This document shows, in pieces, positions 10,243 to 21,719 of a DNA stretch of 64,000 nt. The translations under genes and the position numbers were made by a program. Below the pieces are notes generated by a model. It saw only the letters and a program-made list of their open reading frames with translations. It searched no databases and had not been told where the DNA came from. Source of the DNA: Thinopyrum elongatum (taxonomy: Eukaryota; Streptophyta; Magnoliopsida; Poales; Poaceae); assembly GCA_011799875.1 (NCBI GenBank), contig CM022301.1:211069888-211133887 (forward strand), given 5' to 3'. The stretch's first letter is position 1; every line of letters starts with the position of its first letter.

Positions 10243-10959
10243 AATGGCGATCCGAGGGGTGAGCCTACTGGATATGGACTTCAGCAAGGAGTTCACCTTT
10301 GAGTTCGCCGTTTAGACCCATGGCAACACCAAGTTGAATGTGATGTACACCAATGATCCGGACTCAGTGAAGCTCTGCCTCGCCAAGTTCAAGCAATACC
10401 TACAAGAGGAGAAAGCACAAGGTCGCGGGACTAGACCTTGTGCCCATCCATTCGTCTCCTGACAGGGACCAGCGAATCGTCGTCGCCCAGGTATGCGTGC
10501 GGGACGAGGTTCTCGTCTACCACTGCTGTAGGGGCCATCAGAGGTTCTGGAGCATTCGCCCATTTCATCGGCACCGCCGACTGCACCTTCGCTACAGTGG
10601 AGAGCAGGAAGAACGCGACTGTGCTTTACAATTCGGCCATCTGGTGCAAAAAGCTTGTCGACATCCAGAAGCAATACAAGATCATTGGCAACGGGCAGGA
10701 GAAGGACTCCGTGGTTGACCTCATCGCGACCATCATCAACCCCTGCTACACCAACATGAAAGAAGACGTTAATACCAAGGACCTAAACACGTGGGAGCTA
10801 CCTCTGAATCTGGCCTACATAACCTATGTGGCCAAGGACGCATACGCATGCTATGACATGTACAGGCGGATCTTGGACATGAGGGCGTGTCTGCTTCCCG
10901 TAATCGACGAGTACACGGACAGCCGCAACATCATGATCAAGCGTGCCAGGAAGGTCTAG
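10243..10959 (+). pseudogene. DEDD 3'-5' exonuclease-domain (RNase D/WRN-like) pseudogene, copy 1
   Basis: Proteins of this family trim 3' ends of nucleic acids using four acidic residues in three motifs. Translation starts at an ATG (10243) but stops at TAG 10312-10314. The following codons give 'VMYTNDPDSV', then a frameshift near 10410-10420 is needed to reach motif I 'GLDLVPI' (catalytic Glu replaced by Val) and 'IVVAQVCVRDEVLVYH'. A second shift near 10540 leads to 'FATVESRKNATVLY' (motif II region, expected Asp is Asn) and finally 'YVAKDAYACYDMYRRI' (motif III, Tyr and Asp kept). The frame ends at 10957-10959. With one stop, at least two frameshifts and two lost catalytic residues it is clearly dead. 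It is related to 21720-22403 and more distantly to 32868-33509. Confidence 0.75.
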
Positions 10960-11259
10960 ATGATGTTCTTTTCTGTTTAAGCACCTTTATCATCTGGGTG
11001 TTTCATGCATTAGCCTATGTGTCGTAATTATCTGTTTTGTCTGAAATATTTCGTCTAAAAACCCATTAACATGTTTGCTTTTTTTAGTGGCTATTTGCTT
11101 ATGTATGTAACTAGTTCACTGGGCTGCCGTGCTTTGAATCTCCTTCCTCCCAACATATTCCCCTTCTCAGGTGGACCCAGCAGGTCTCGTACACAGACAT
11201 CTGGGACCAACCACCTATCCATTTGTATTTCTTTATTTTGTTCAATCTTTCGTCCTCTT

Positions 11260-12960
11260 CCTACAGCGGCTGGCGGCGCTGCCACGCACGCCCTGTCACC
11301 CATCCTAGCCTATGGTGCTGGCTAGGCCATCCCTCTACTCCCACACATTCTTTGGAGGCGGCAGCTCCACCGGCCCACCCTGCACCCGAACAAGTCAACC
11401 CTCGTACTCCCCTCCTCCTGCGTCTTCCCCGGCTCCGGTTCGTTCCGCTCCGAGGTCTCGACGTCGTCCTCCGCCTTGGTGCTCTTGCCACAGTGACGCC
11501 GTCTGTCGTTCCCAACATGGTCAACAAAATGAGAGGAATCGAGAGATGACTGTTCGTTGAGAGGCTGACAGTCCGGGCCCACCAGGTCCAGGTCCATGGC
11601 CTAGGTTTTGTTCTTTAATACGCGCAGCCCACGACATGCAGACACAGTTGATCCAGCAGGTTTCAACTTTTTTTTGGGGTCCAGCAGGTATCAAGCGGCC
11701 TGTGGGCCTCCCAGCCTAGCTTGTCTATAACATTAGCAGCCCAAGTTATGTTTGTTTTTTCAAGACAACGCACAGCTCAGTTCTATTTTTCTATAAGAAT
11801 GCAAAATTGAACCTATGTTTTCCCTTCAATAATAGTATCTGTATACTTATATTTATATCTTATTTTATTACATATATATAATAGAAACAACATAAGGTTC
11901 CATTAAACCTGTCGTTCGTCCAACCATTGTATAGACCTTCCCATTTCCTTTATTTTTTGTTTTTATTAATCCTATATCTGAATTTTCTCCCACTTTCTTT
12001 TTCGATGTAATCTGAGTTTTCTCCGAGTAGTTTTCCCTAGAACCAACTCAACTGTCTCACGCCTAGCCTAAAAAATAATAATACCCCACGTCCTATTAAC
12101 TCATCAAATTAAAATGATATTTTATTTCGTAAATCGAAGTTATTACAAAATAATAATAATAATTGTTTAGATATAACTTGGCAAGCTAACTCCTTGTGAT
12201 TGCGTACATAAGCTTGCAAAGATTTTACTGACCAATCAGTAATAGACGTGCAATCATGTGTTTATGTTTTTATAACAATTCTCCGTCCAGCCCAACATGA
12301 TACTTTCACCCAACCCAGCAAGTCCGTGGATTTCAAAAAAATGCAAATGGGCTTTAAATTCTAACATAATATATAAATGGGCTGCATAGACTCTACATCA
12401 TTGTTTCACCCAGCCCACCAAATGGACTAAAAAAACAAATGGACTAGCTAACATGTGGGCCAGTAGATAGAAGCGTAAGCACTTTTGCAAAAAAAAAATA
12501 CAAAGGTCGAAGCCTAAGCAAGGCGTTCAATTTACATCCAACGGCCGACATTCTTCTTCAATCTCTTGTCTTCTTCCTCCAGCGCTGCCGGGACCACCTG
12601 CTCTAGCCTCCGGTGTCCAGCGGTGCTGTTTCACGCGCCTCGCAGCGAAATGCTACCCCACCGATGGCCAGGCCATCCCTCCACTCCTCCACACCTCCTG
12701 TTATTCTCTGCCGAGTGTAGGCCCACCCCGCACCCGAACCAGTCAAGTTTCCCACTCCTCTCCGTCTGCGACTCCACTGCCGCGTCTTCCCCATCTCCGG
12801 GTTGTTTTAGTCTGAGGCATCGCCGTTGTCCATCGGCCTTGGTGCGCTCGGCACGGTGTGGTCAACGTGGTCAACAAATGAGAGTCGTCGGAAGCTGACT
12901 GTACGTGGAGAGGCTGACAGTGGGGACGCACCACACCCATGGACGCATGCAAGCAACTGC
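11260..12960 (+). repeat. Diverged direct repeat flanking AT-rich spacer
   Basis: Segment 11260-11600 and segment 12560-12960 share an ordered series of blocks: GGCCATCCCTC.ACTCC, CACCC.GCACCCGAAC.AGTCAA, GCGTCTTCCCC, CGGCCTTGGTGC-type, GGTCAACAAA.TGAGAG, GAGAGGCTGACAGT and CCATGG. The spacer 11601-12559 is AT-rich with simple tracts and no gene. The right copy runs directly into the CACTA-type repeat block, so both may be parts of a larger decayed transposon. Confidence 0.65.
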
Positions 12961-12984
12961 ATCCTTTTTACCCTGAAAAATAAT

Positions 12985-13160
12985 GTTTTCTCCCCCTGAC
13001 AATTGAGACCCACCAGCTACATCTTCGCACGCAAGGAAGTGCGTCCTTATTATGGGCAAAAAAAATGATTCCTCCCCCTGACAGCTGGGACCCATCAGCT
13101 ATATCTTGGCACGCAAGGAAGTGCCTCCTTATCCTCCCTGACAGCTGGGACCCACCGGGT
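12985..13160 (+). repeat. Subterminal repeats with CTGACAGCTGGGACCCA core
   Basis: The core appears at about 12995 (CTGACAATTGAGACCCACC), 13077 (CTGACAGCTGGGACCCATC) and 13138 (CTGACAGCTGGGACCCACC). The first two are each followed by AGCTA.ATCTT.GCACGCAAGGAAGTGC. Confidence 0.85.
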
Positions 13161-13524
13161 CGAACCGTACGTAGGTTTGTCTCTCTGGTAGCGAACGTGT
13201 ACATACATACTGGTCGATCGGTCTCTCTGCAAGGATGAACCGTGGCCGAGCAAGGAGCGGCACGTGTGACGTAGCAGTTGAGGCAGTCCTGTATAAATTA
13301 TGTACACGTACGTACAGCCACGCTGCAAGAAAGTAAATATGGCTACGTATGTACATACGGGCGGGGTCTCGAACGCGTACAGCGACGGCATCCTATTTAT
13401 CGGCAGCCAACCGGCTAGCTCGGAACGGAGAAACTGCGCCGTCTTCATCAGGAGGGAACGGAATGCATCATGTTCATCGGGAGCCAACCGGCTTGGACGG
13501 AACAGCCGAAACAAGGTCTGGCGT

Positions 13525-13766
13525 ACCGCAGAACGGAGGAAACAGCCTTCTATTTGACCGCGTACGGTCGAAACGGGGTCCTGTTCACCGGGAAGGGTCT
13601 AGTGTACCGCAAAACGGAGGAAACGGACTTCTGTTCAAGTGCCTACTGTCGAAACAGGGTCCTCTTGATCGGAAGGGTGTGGCGTACCGCAAAACGGAGG
13701 AAACAGACTTCTGTTGGAGCGCCTACTATCGAAACGGGGTCATGTTCATCCACCGTCTACTGCCTC
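13525..13766 (+). repeat. Tandem array, 80-81 bp unit, three copies
   Basis: ACCGCA.AACGGAGGAAAC begins copies at 13525, 13606 and 13686. Each unit also contains TCGAAAC.GGGTC. The array makes long open frames on the plus strand (13349-14155 and 13470-14159) that read as repetitive, low-complexity peptides and are not genes. Confidence 0.9.
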
Positions 13767-14090
13767 GCTCCCGCCTCCATGGGCTACTGTTCATCCACCG
13801 GCGACTTTGCTCCAGCCTCTACCAACTACTGTTCATCCAGCCTCCACCGGCTACTGTTCATAGAGCCTCCACGGGGTCCTGTTCATCCACCCCCAACCGG
13901 CTGGGGTGCGGCGGCCTCCTCGGGGTCCTTTTCATCCAGTGGCAACGGCCTACTACCACGGGGTCCTGTTCATCCAACCCCCACCGGGAACTGTTCATCC
14001 ACAGCCAACCAACTGGCTCGACTCACCACGTCTCAATTCATTCTACGTACCGTGCGCACGGTAGCAACGGTCACTGTTCATCGAGAGGCA
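13742..14090 (+). repeat. TGTTCATCC minisatellite
   Basis: About nine copies of .ACTGTTCATCCACC or close variants occur at roughly 13742, 13787, 13829, 13854, 13878, 13926, 13963, 13990 and 14072, at irregular 25-80 bp spacing. This is characteristic of CACTA subterminal repeat blocks. Confidence 0.8.
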
Positions 14091-14662
14091 ACCCAACACC
14101 GGCTGGCTACGTCTCGCACGGGGGCTCGATCGGCTTCAGTAAGCAGCAGCAGTGATTGATCGTTCGGGTTCAGTTAGCAGCAGCAGCGAAGGAATCTCTC
14201 GGGTTAAGTCAGCAACGAATGAATCACTCGGGTTCAATTAACAGCCAAGGGATCGATCGCTTGGGTTCAATATCGTAGCTAGTGCGATCGCTCGGGTTTA
14301 GTTAGCCAACGCCTCGCACACACGCGCGTACACGAGAGAAACGCGCAGACCTCCGTGCATCGCTCGGCCCCGACCACCCACCATAACCGGGAACTCCCCG
14401 ATATTTTCCTCGCCCTCGCTTCTACCATGATTTTTTCCGTCATGGACGGCCCAAAGAATGTCATGCAGGTGCGTCCTCGGCCCGCCCAGGATAAAAAGCC
14501 CATTTTCTGTCATGATTTTTTGTCATAGAAGTAGGAGCCCAGCACATCTATGATGATACGTGCTTTTGTCACAATTATCGTCATAGAAGCGTCATAAGCA
14601 TGACAGGAAAAAAATTCATTCGGCCCAAAATGTCACGGATGTGTCTTTTTTTTGTAGTGATG

Positions 14663-15340
14663 ACACGTAGTGTATATATGTTGCCCCCTCCCCTCTTCAA
14701 CGCGTAATATATACTCCTACGTACCGTAACACAACCCAAAAATAATCCTCCTTGTTCGTCAAATTTCCTTTCTCATTGTGTCATATATTAGATGGACGAC
14801 GACCTCGTGGGCCCATGGAGGGAAGAGTCGCAGGCAAATGAGTGACAACCATCGTTTGCACGTGGCCCAATGTGTTGGTGATATTTTTAATACCCAATAT
14901 GCACAACTTCTTTGTGGCACTTGCCTCGGAAACCGAAAAGTCCCCACACGGAGCGAGATCGTTCATGACATGTGTGTAGTATGTGCTGCCCCGACCCCCT
15001 CCTCCCCTCTTCAACGCGTACTATATACTCCTACCGCAATACAACCCAAAATGAAACCTCCTTGTGTTGGGTCAAAGTGATGGAGGACAACCTCACGGCC
15101 CCACGGATGGAAGCATCGCACGCAAGTGGCTGTCCTATATGACGCGTAGTATTGCCCCCGGCCACCCTCTTCAACACGTACTATATATATACTCCTACCG
15201 TACGTAGCAAAAAACCAAAAAATGACCATCCTTGTTGGTCAAATTAACCTCTCTCATCGCCTGTCATAGTGCTGGACGGCGACCTCGCGGGCCCACATGA
15301 GTGAGTGTCCTAGGACCACCGCGTGCATGTGGCCCAAAGA
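14663..15340 (+). repeat. Three diverged tandem copies of a promoter-like unit
   Basis: Each copy has CCCTCTTCAAC.CGTA.TATATA, then CTCCTAC, CAAAAA.., TCCTTGTT.GTCAAA, a GTGATGGACG-type stretch and GACCTC..GGGCCCA. Copies lie at about 14690-14870, 15001-15135 and 15165-15335. The TATATA-CTCCTAC core resembles a TATA box with a downstream start region, but no open reading frame follows any copy. Confidence 0.7.
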
Positions 15341-16181
15341 TGCATGTCAAATTTTTTCTGCAGCGAACATGCGACCAAAGGAGTTTAGTGTTAAAAATTG
15401 AAAAAAATAGATAACATTTGTCCGTTTTTATACATTGATTGATTTCCCAGGGATTTAATGTGCAAAAATCAAATTTGATCTACATGAGACCCGTGATAGT
15501 GCACGAAAATGGATTGCAAAATCATATGTGTACGTGTCCCTCAGTGCATGTTTAGTCCCCATGCAAGAAATTTCTAACATCGAGAATCTTGATTTTAAAA
15601 TCCAGTAAATCCAAAACTAAGTTGAAATTCATGAAACGTATCGTGGTGTCATATGGACACCAATAGACTGTGATATTTTTTTTCAAATTTGAGACAAGTT
15701 TTGATATAATATTCTTACATACATGAAATTATAAATAATTATCAACCAATATCGCTAACGGACTCTTTATTCGAACCGTGTGTGTTAGACCAACAATGTA
15801 CGTGTCAGGCTTCGGTTAAGCAATAAAACGACATAATTAATCATCAAAAAGGGAAAATCAAATATAATATGTGCTGTGCACGCGTCCCGTGTGTCGTACG
15901 AGCATGCGTGAGTTGACGAGACGCATGCTAGTAGTCCGCCGCACAGGCAGGCCGGGAGGTCGAGGCATGCGCATGTTCGCTATGCACTCACCGTGGAGCG
16001 TGCCAATAGCTGTGTGAAATGACAACAGGCATGCCAGCAGTCCGCTACGCAGGCTCACCGGGAGGCGAGCCAGCCCTTTGACCGCTGCCCACCTCACTCC
16101 CACTGCTCCATATTAATGGCGCGCCCGATCCGCTGGTCATAATAGGCGGCCGCACACCCCGTCCATAGTTGTCACCGCTGC
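15341..16181. other. AT-rich spacer and upstream region of the first F-box/FBD relic
   Basis: 15341-15860 is AT-rich with no gene seen. 15730-16140 shares blocks with 18770-18880 upstream of the second F-box relic (TATCGC.AACGG.C, ACCGTG.G.GTT and GTAGTCC.CCGC), so the upstream region was duplicated with the gene. A small internal repeat, GCATGC.AG.AGTCCGC.., lies at about 15924 and 16029. Confidence 0.45.
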
Positions 16182-18419
16182 ATGGAGTGTATTAGGATTT
16201 TGCCGAAGCGCACCATCGGTGGGAGTGGCGACACCGGGGCTGGTGAAGCACCCGCGCAACGCATGAAGCTGGGCGCAAAGGTTGTTGTCGCCGCCGACAA
16301 GGTCTCGCGCGGGCAGCAGCGCGACCTTGACTTCGTCGCCGCCGTCGTGCCTCCCCAGCCGGAGCCGGAGGTCCACAGCTACTCCGGTAACGACTCCGAC
16401 TCTGACAGAAAACCGGTTAGTCCCCCCCCACCACTTTTGTTGGGAACAGAAATCCTTGGTTATGTTCACCCAGTCCATGAAATCAGACTAAGATTCATTA
16501 GATCCGTGTAATGTATTGATCTTTTGAATGGTATCTATGGTTAGTGATTAATTGTTTGTTATGTACAAATGTGTTTTTGCTAATAATCCGAATAGGGTTA
16601 GCGTGCGTGCTAATAATTCGTAGCCACATCTTGAGAATTGATTTTGATTGTCCTACATATATGTTTGTGCCCTTTTTTCTTCCAGATCTTGAGAATTGAT
16701 TTTGAATGTCCTACATGTATGTTTCTGCCTTTTTTCAGATTGCTGTGTACACAGATGAGGCTCCGGCCAGCGTCGCCGCCGGTTGTAGATCCTGCACCCG
16801 GCAGCACGGGTAGAAGCGGCCATGCCCCCATGGATCTGAGGAACCCGTAAAATATCGGGCGGAACGCATTAGTGATCTTCCAGACGCCATCCTTGGGGAG
16901 ATCATCTTCCTTCTCCCCACCAAGGATGGCTGCCGCACATAGGTCCTCGCATCTCGGTGGCGCACTCTATGGCGTGTCGCACCTCTTAATCTCGACTGTC
17001 GCCGGCTATCTGTCGTTCCTGATTTTGAACTCCACGGAGCCATCATCTCCTCCCACCAGGGCTCCGTTCAATGCCTATGCATCCCGGCATGCTGCCTGCT
17101 GCACATACGCTGCATGGTGGACGCCTGGCTGACATCCCGTCAATTCGAAAAACTCCAGCATCTTGAGTTCTACCATTACTATGCAAATAGTTGTTCACCA
17201 AGCATTGTAGCTGTGCCCTCACCACCAATGTCCATCTCATGGTTTTCCTCCTCTCTCCACACCACCACCCTGGCCCGGTGTCATCTACCAGACAATCTGG
17301 TACAAATGCTTCGACTCCCACTGCTAAAAAAACTTGCGCTTGTGGTGGTCGATCTATCGGAGGCCTCACTGCATAGCATCATCCACTCCTGCTACCCTGC
17401 CCTGGAGCACTTGCTGGTTGTTTTTGGAAAAGAAATCCATATCCGTTGTCTCCAAATAAAGTCGCCTCACATTGTAAGCATTGGAATTAGCTTTAAAGGA
17501 AAGGAGCTCATCATCAAAAGACGCCTCTTCACTCCAAAGGCTGCTCCTTGATTATCGTTATGCACCTTCGCAAATAACTGTGGTCTCTGCGCCTAAACTG
17601 GAGACCTTGGGTGTAATTCCTGATCCGTTTGAAGGTTACAAGATGGTGGTTGGCTCCACACTTATTCAGGTACTGTATATTATCATCAACACTTTTGTAA
17701 TCATAAGCTGCATTTTTCATTTGTGCGCATAAGTTTTATATAATCTTGGAGTATGCTTTTGGTACTAATATTATGTTCCATGCTCAATGAAGAGTTTGTC
17801 CATGGGTACCCTATCAATGGTGCTGGATTCTGTCAAGACCTTACATATCAGTACGTGGTGTTTTGATCTGAACATGATTATAGGCTTGCTGCGATGCTTT
17901 CCATGCCTAGAGAATTTGTAAATAGAGGTGATGATATCAAGCAATTGATATACTTTACTAGAACTAACCGCTCAGCTGTAATATTTTTTTAGACATTAAC
18001 TGTTTTCAGTCTTTATGTCTATTTAGGCTAAAGGACATGGACAAAAAGGTATAACCAATTGGTGGCATAAGAAGCACCGGGATTTTCTCAGTTCTCATGA
18101 CATTCGTTTGAGGACAATAACGCTGGAAGGATATGCATCCAACCATGCAAACACTAGCTTTGTCACATTCTTCCTGTTGAATGTGAGAGTACTATTGTCC
18201 ATGAGGATTAAGTTTTTTAACAAAAACTTTCTCACGGATGGACACGTTGAACAGCATAAAAAGAAGTTTCAGGTGGACAAAAGGGCTTCTGAACGTGCTC
18301 AGCTTCTATTTACAACAACTTGTCTTCATGTACCAGTAGATTTTCTGGTCCAGGATCTTGATTTTATGGATCAGGCCAATCCATTTGATTGTGACTGTCA
18401 AAAACTTTGGTTGAGTTAG
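16182..18419 (+). pseudogene. F-box/FBD (LRR) gene, broken, copy 1
   Basis: F-box proteins recruit substrates to SCF ubiquitin ligases; the FBD subfamily adds leucine-rich repeats and a C-terminal FBD domain. A likely first exon starts at ATG 16182 and ends at a GTTAGT donor near 16416. After an acceptor near 16737, the leader carries two small frameshifts before the F-box '[20 protein letters not shown]'. An in-frame TAG at 16940-16942 interrupts 'KDGCRT*VLASRWRTLWR', where relatives have Gln. The same frame continues through 'FEKLQHLEFYHY' to about 17510, where a frameshift leads to 'SAPKLETLGVIPDPFEGYK' and a donor at CAG|GTACTG (about 17669). A short exon near 17790-17918 ends in a TAA, and the last exon starts at 18027 ('GHGQKGITNWWHKKHRDF') with the FBD-like C-terminus ending at 18419. 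Exon borders are by eye. Confidence 0.75.
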
Positions 18420-19004
18420 TTGTTATTGTCCTGTTCAATCTGTATTTTGTGTAAACTTGATGAACAACTAATCATCGTGATTTTGTACCTTCTGTAAGCT
18501 GGGGTTAGATATTACTGCCCTTTTCAACTCAGCTTTGACCCATATTTTCTTTCATACAAACCGGAGCTTCTATCAAGAAGTCTCATGGTTTCGAGAGGGA
18601 ACTTGGTCACATGATCTGTGTGTGAAATGACATACACTGTATCTTCCCGCCTTGATTTATTTTACAGAGGCAACATGCAACTATGCTAAACATATGAAAT
18701 TATTCAGGGTTTGTTTCGCCTTTTTATACATTGATTTTCCTAGGCATTTTTAATAAATAGCCACCACCTTATTATCGCAAACGGTCGTATTAGTCCAACC
18801 GTGGGCGTTCAACTAACCATTTACTACCGCGGGCAGCTGTTTGATTAGACGGGATGACTGTGAGTAGTCCACCGCGCACGCCGCGAGTGCTGCAATTTAT
18901 TGCTGGTTTTGGACTTTTGTTTCGAACGCCTTGGGAAGGTACGTAGAACAGTCCTCCGTTCTCATCTACAAGCACCGCCGCCGAGGATCGGCGCCTGCTG
19001 CGAG

Positions 19005-20820
19005 ATGGACGACGAGCCAGCCAACAAGCGGGGGTGGGTCGAGCCAGAACCGCAAGAGCCTTTGGCGAACATGGACTTCATCAGCAGCCTCCACGACGAG
19101 ATGTTGGTGACCATCATATCCCACCTCCCCATCAAATATGGCATGCGGACCACTATCCTCTCGCGGCGGTGGCGCCCCCTGTGGCACTCCACCCCCACCC
19201 CCCCGGACCTCATCGTCGACCACGAGTTCTGGAGTGGGGAATAGCAACGCCTGGACGCATTGTCCCACGTCCTCGCCACGCACCCTGGGCCGGTCAGACG
19301 CCTTGCTATCGGCAGGCTTAGTCCCCACAACAAGACCAAACCCAGGTGGCACTAATGGTTCCTATCCCCAGCCCTGGATCGGCTCGAGGAGCTCAGCTTT
19401 CATGCTGGATGCCTTTGCTCGCTGCCACCGTCCGTGCTCCGCCTCGCGCCCACGCTGCGCCGCGCTACATTCAGGCGGTGCATTTTCCCTTGGATCGATG
19501 CTGCGCATGCTCTTCATCTCCCTAAACTTAAGCACCTCGAGCTCATTGTCATCCGCATCTCGAAGGAGGATTTGGAGCGCCTGCTCGTCGGCTGTACAGC
19601 GCTCAAGTACCTTCGTCTTCATGCGATGGATGGGTTCAGTAGCCTCCACATCACCTCAACGAATGTCCGTGCGATTTATGTGCATTGCAGGCGCCGCCCA
19701 AGGCTGTCATTTGAGGTGTTTCACGATATTATCATTGAGAATGCGCCTTTCCTTGAGAGATTGTATGTAGTTGATAAATTAGGTCCAGCAAGAATGAGGG
19801 TGATTCACGCACCAAAATTGACAGTGTTGGACTATTCTTGTGCTGAATTCAATGAACTTGTTACTGGATCATTATCCTTTTAGGTACAATAGTCTTCTTC
19901 TTCTCCTTATATATTATTGGACAGCACATTTTATCTAATTGTTGTTGATCTATATGTTCGCCTGTCATCCAGAAAATGATTCCCACAAGCTTGACCCGGC
20001 CTCTGCGCAAAGTGAAGATCTTGGCACTACAATCTGTCGGCCCCGATCTGGATGAAGTTGTTAGATTCCTTAGATGCCTTCCTTGCACGGAGAAACTATA
20101 CATCAAGGTGATGCTCCTTTCCTGTTAATTGTTAACCATGACGGAGCTCAACTTTTTGTTACTTTTACCCATGATTACAATGACAAATGTGGAATGATTT
20201 CTAAAGGAAATTTTGAGGATTTTAATACATATATTTTTTGAGATACTAGTGTTGTACGCATTTTATTCCTTCGCCCAACATGCTTTCGTGATAAAAGTTT
20301 ATCATGAAAGATTGAAGGTGGAATTTCAATCTTTTCATATATTTTAGAAATCCTGCAAATCAAAGAGGCCCGAAGTGTTCAAATCTGCAGCTAGGCACTA
20401 ATATGTTGTCTTTGTTTGCAAATACTAGCAGGCCCAAAAGTAGAAAATGTTGGGGAATATAACAATCCCATTGAATGCCTTGATCTTCATCTCACAGAAA
20501 TTACTTTTAACGAACACCGAGGCACCACACCAGAAATTAAATTCGCCAGGTTCTTTGTTGAGAAAGCAAGGTTGCTCAAGGTAATGAGGTTTGCCCTATA
20601 TTTACTGGGCAGAAGTGAATGGATTGCTAAAGAGCGCATGCGTCTACAGCTGAATGGAAAAGGCTCTATAGAAGCTGAATTTCAGTTTGTAACTTCATAT
20701 GACAGATTATTCAGAAGTCACTGTATCGAGCCGCTATATGACTTCTCAGTGGCTGATTCTTTCGCAAAAATAATGCATGAAAAAGATTCTGAAGAAGATG
20801 AATTTTATGTGTCTGGATAG
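19005..20820 (+). pseudogene. F-box/FBD (LRR) gene, broken, copy 2
   Basis: It is a tandem relative of 16182-18419. ATG 19005 opens 'MDDEPANKRGWVEPE', and the F-box follows as 'ISSLHDEMLVTIISHLPIKY' and 'TTILSRRWRPLWH'. One frame runs from 19005 to 19883 but contains TAG at 19242 and TAA at 19353. The leucine-rich segment ('LPKLKHLELIVIRISKEDL', 'CTALKYLRLHAM') and 'IENAPFLERLYV' are otherwise preserved. The exon ends at a TAG directly before GTACAA (19881-19883), plausibly an original CAG|GT donor. Exon 2 is 19973-20107 ('VGPDLDEVVRFLRCLPC', 'EKLYIK'). The last exon starts near 20432 and carries the FBD-like end 'IECLDLHLTEITF' to 'EDEFYVSG', stop at 20818-20820. With three stops it cannot make a full protein. 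An FBD-only transcript from the 3' exons is conceivable. Confidence 0.75.
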
Positions 20821-21239
20821 TTTGAACCTTGTAATCTTTGAATTTGGGCCTTGTAATGCTGGAATTTGAACCTTGCAATATTTATGGTATTTGTTATATA
20901 ACGTAATTGGATGTTTAATTTGGTTTTGCAATCTTGTCCTGTTATAAGTATATATATGTTGTTCTTCTGTACACAGAGCATAGATGTTGTGCAGACAGAG
21001 CATATCACATCGTACACAGACCACACTAGGTAACCTGTCGGTGATGAATTCATAAATCGCAAACGGTTATATACCAGCAAACGTTTGCCCACAACACACA
21101 TGGCTTATTCCATCACAAATAGCTCGGATGGATCAACTGTATGCCACATATCGCACACGCAACTCTAATCTGATTCGTGCTTGATGTCTCCGCCATCGCT
21201 CGCACAATTCGTCTTATTTGACATGTATCACTGTGCCGG

Positions 21240-21460
21240 CCTCTGCTCGCATCCCTCGACGCGCTCTGCTCGCTGTTAGGCGCCGCGGCGCGCTCTGCTC
21301 GCGTCCGTTGGCGCGCTCTGCTCGCGTACCTCCACGCACTCGGCTTGTGGATAGTTTTTCCTTGTGTGTTCAACTGCTTCTATATGCATATATATGGTTG
21401 CTCGCCGTTGAGGCGCCGCGGAGCGCTCTACTCACGTCCCTGCGTGCGCGCTCTACCAGC
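21240..21460 (+). repeat. GCGCGCTCTGCTCGCGT minisatellite
   Basis: Variants of GCGCGCTCTGCTCGC recur at about 21258, 21288, 21310, 21420 and 21447, interspersed with GGCGCCGCGG twice. It is GC-rich and lies inside the CACTA-like element, left of the exonuclease relic. Confidence 0.75.
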
Positions 21461-21719
21461 GGTTGGGGCCTGCGCACGATCATGTTGGGGGCCCATATGC
21501 ATGCGGTTGCGCGGTGCGCGTCGCCACAATGCAATTACGTGCGGCACGATGGAGTTACGCACTGCCATCCAGGCGTGTGGATATTACAGGCTGTCCGGCT
21601 TCTCCATTAATTCCCGCGTCCATTATAACCTTAGTCTCTTCAACCTTTCGATCTCACCCCACAACACAACAAGCACACCCACGACGAGACATACATAGAG
21701 GACATCTAGCGGCGCTCCA

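Larger units (their letters stand above)
12890..14659. mobile_element. CACTA (CMC) transposon end region, non-autonomous or truncated
   Basis: The right terminus TTTTTTTTGTAGTG (14646-14659) is the inverted form of the CACTACAAAAAAAA ends of Triticeae CACTA elements, and the preceding 130 bp contains repeated TGTCATAGAAG and TGTCA motifs typical of the subterminal part of one such family. Further in are three CTGACAG.TGGGACCCACC/GCAAGGAAGTGC units (12990-13160), an 80-bp array (13525-13766) and a TGTTCATCC array (13742-14090). No transposase frame is present. I could not find a matching left CACTA end, so the left boundary is a guess. Confidence 0.6.

Noticed and set aside
11223..11597. Overlapping frames of about 80-110 codons on both strands
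   Set aside because: High GC and simultaneous openness in several frames; the repeat at 12560-12960 does not preserve any of them.
13349..14159. Two long overlapping plus-strand frames (268 and 229 codons)
   Set aside because: They lie wholly in the 80-bp and TGTTCATCC tandem arrays of a CACTA region and encode repetitive peptides in two frames at once.
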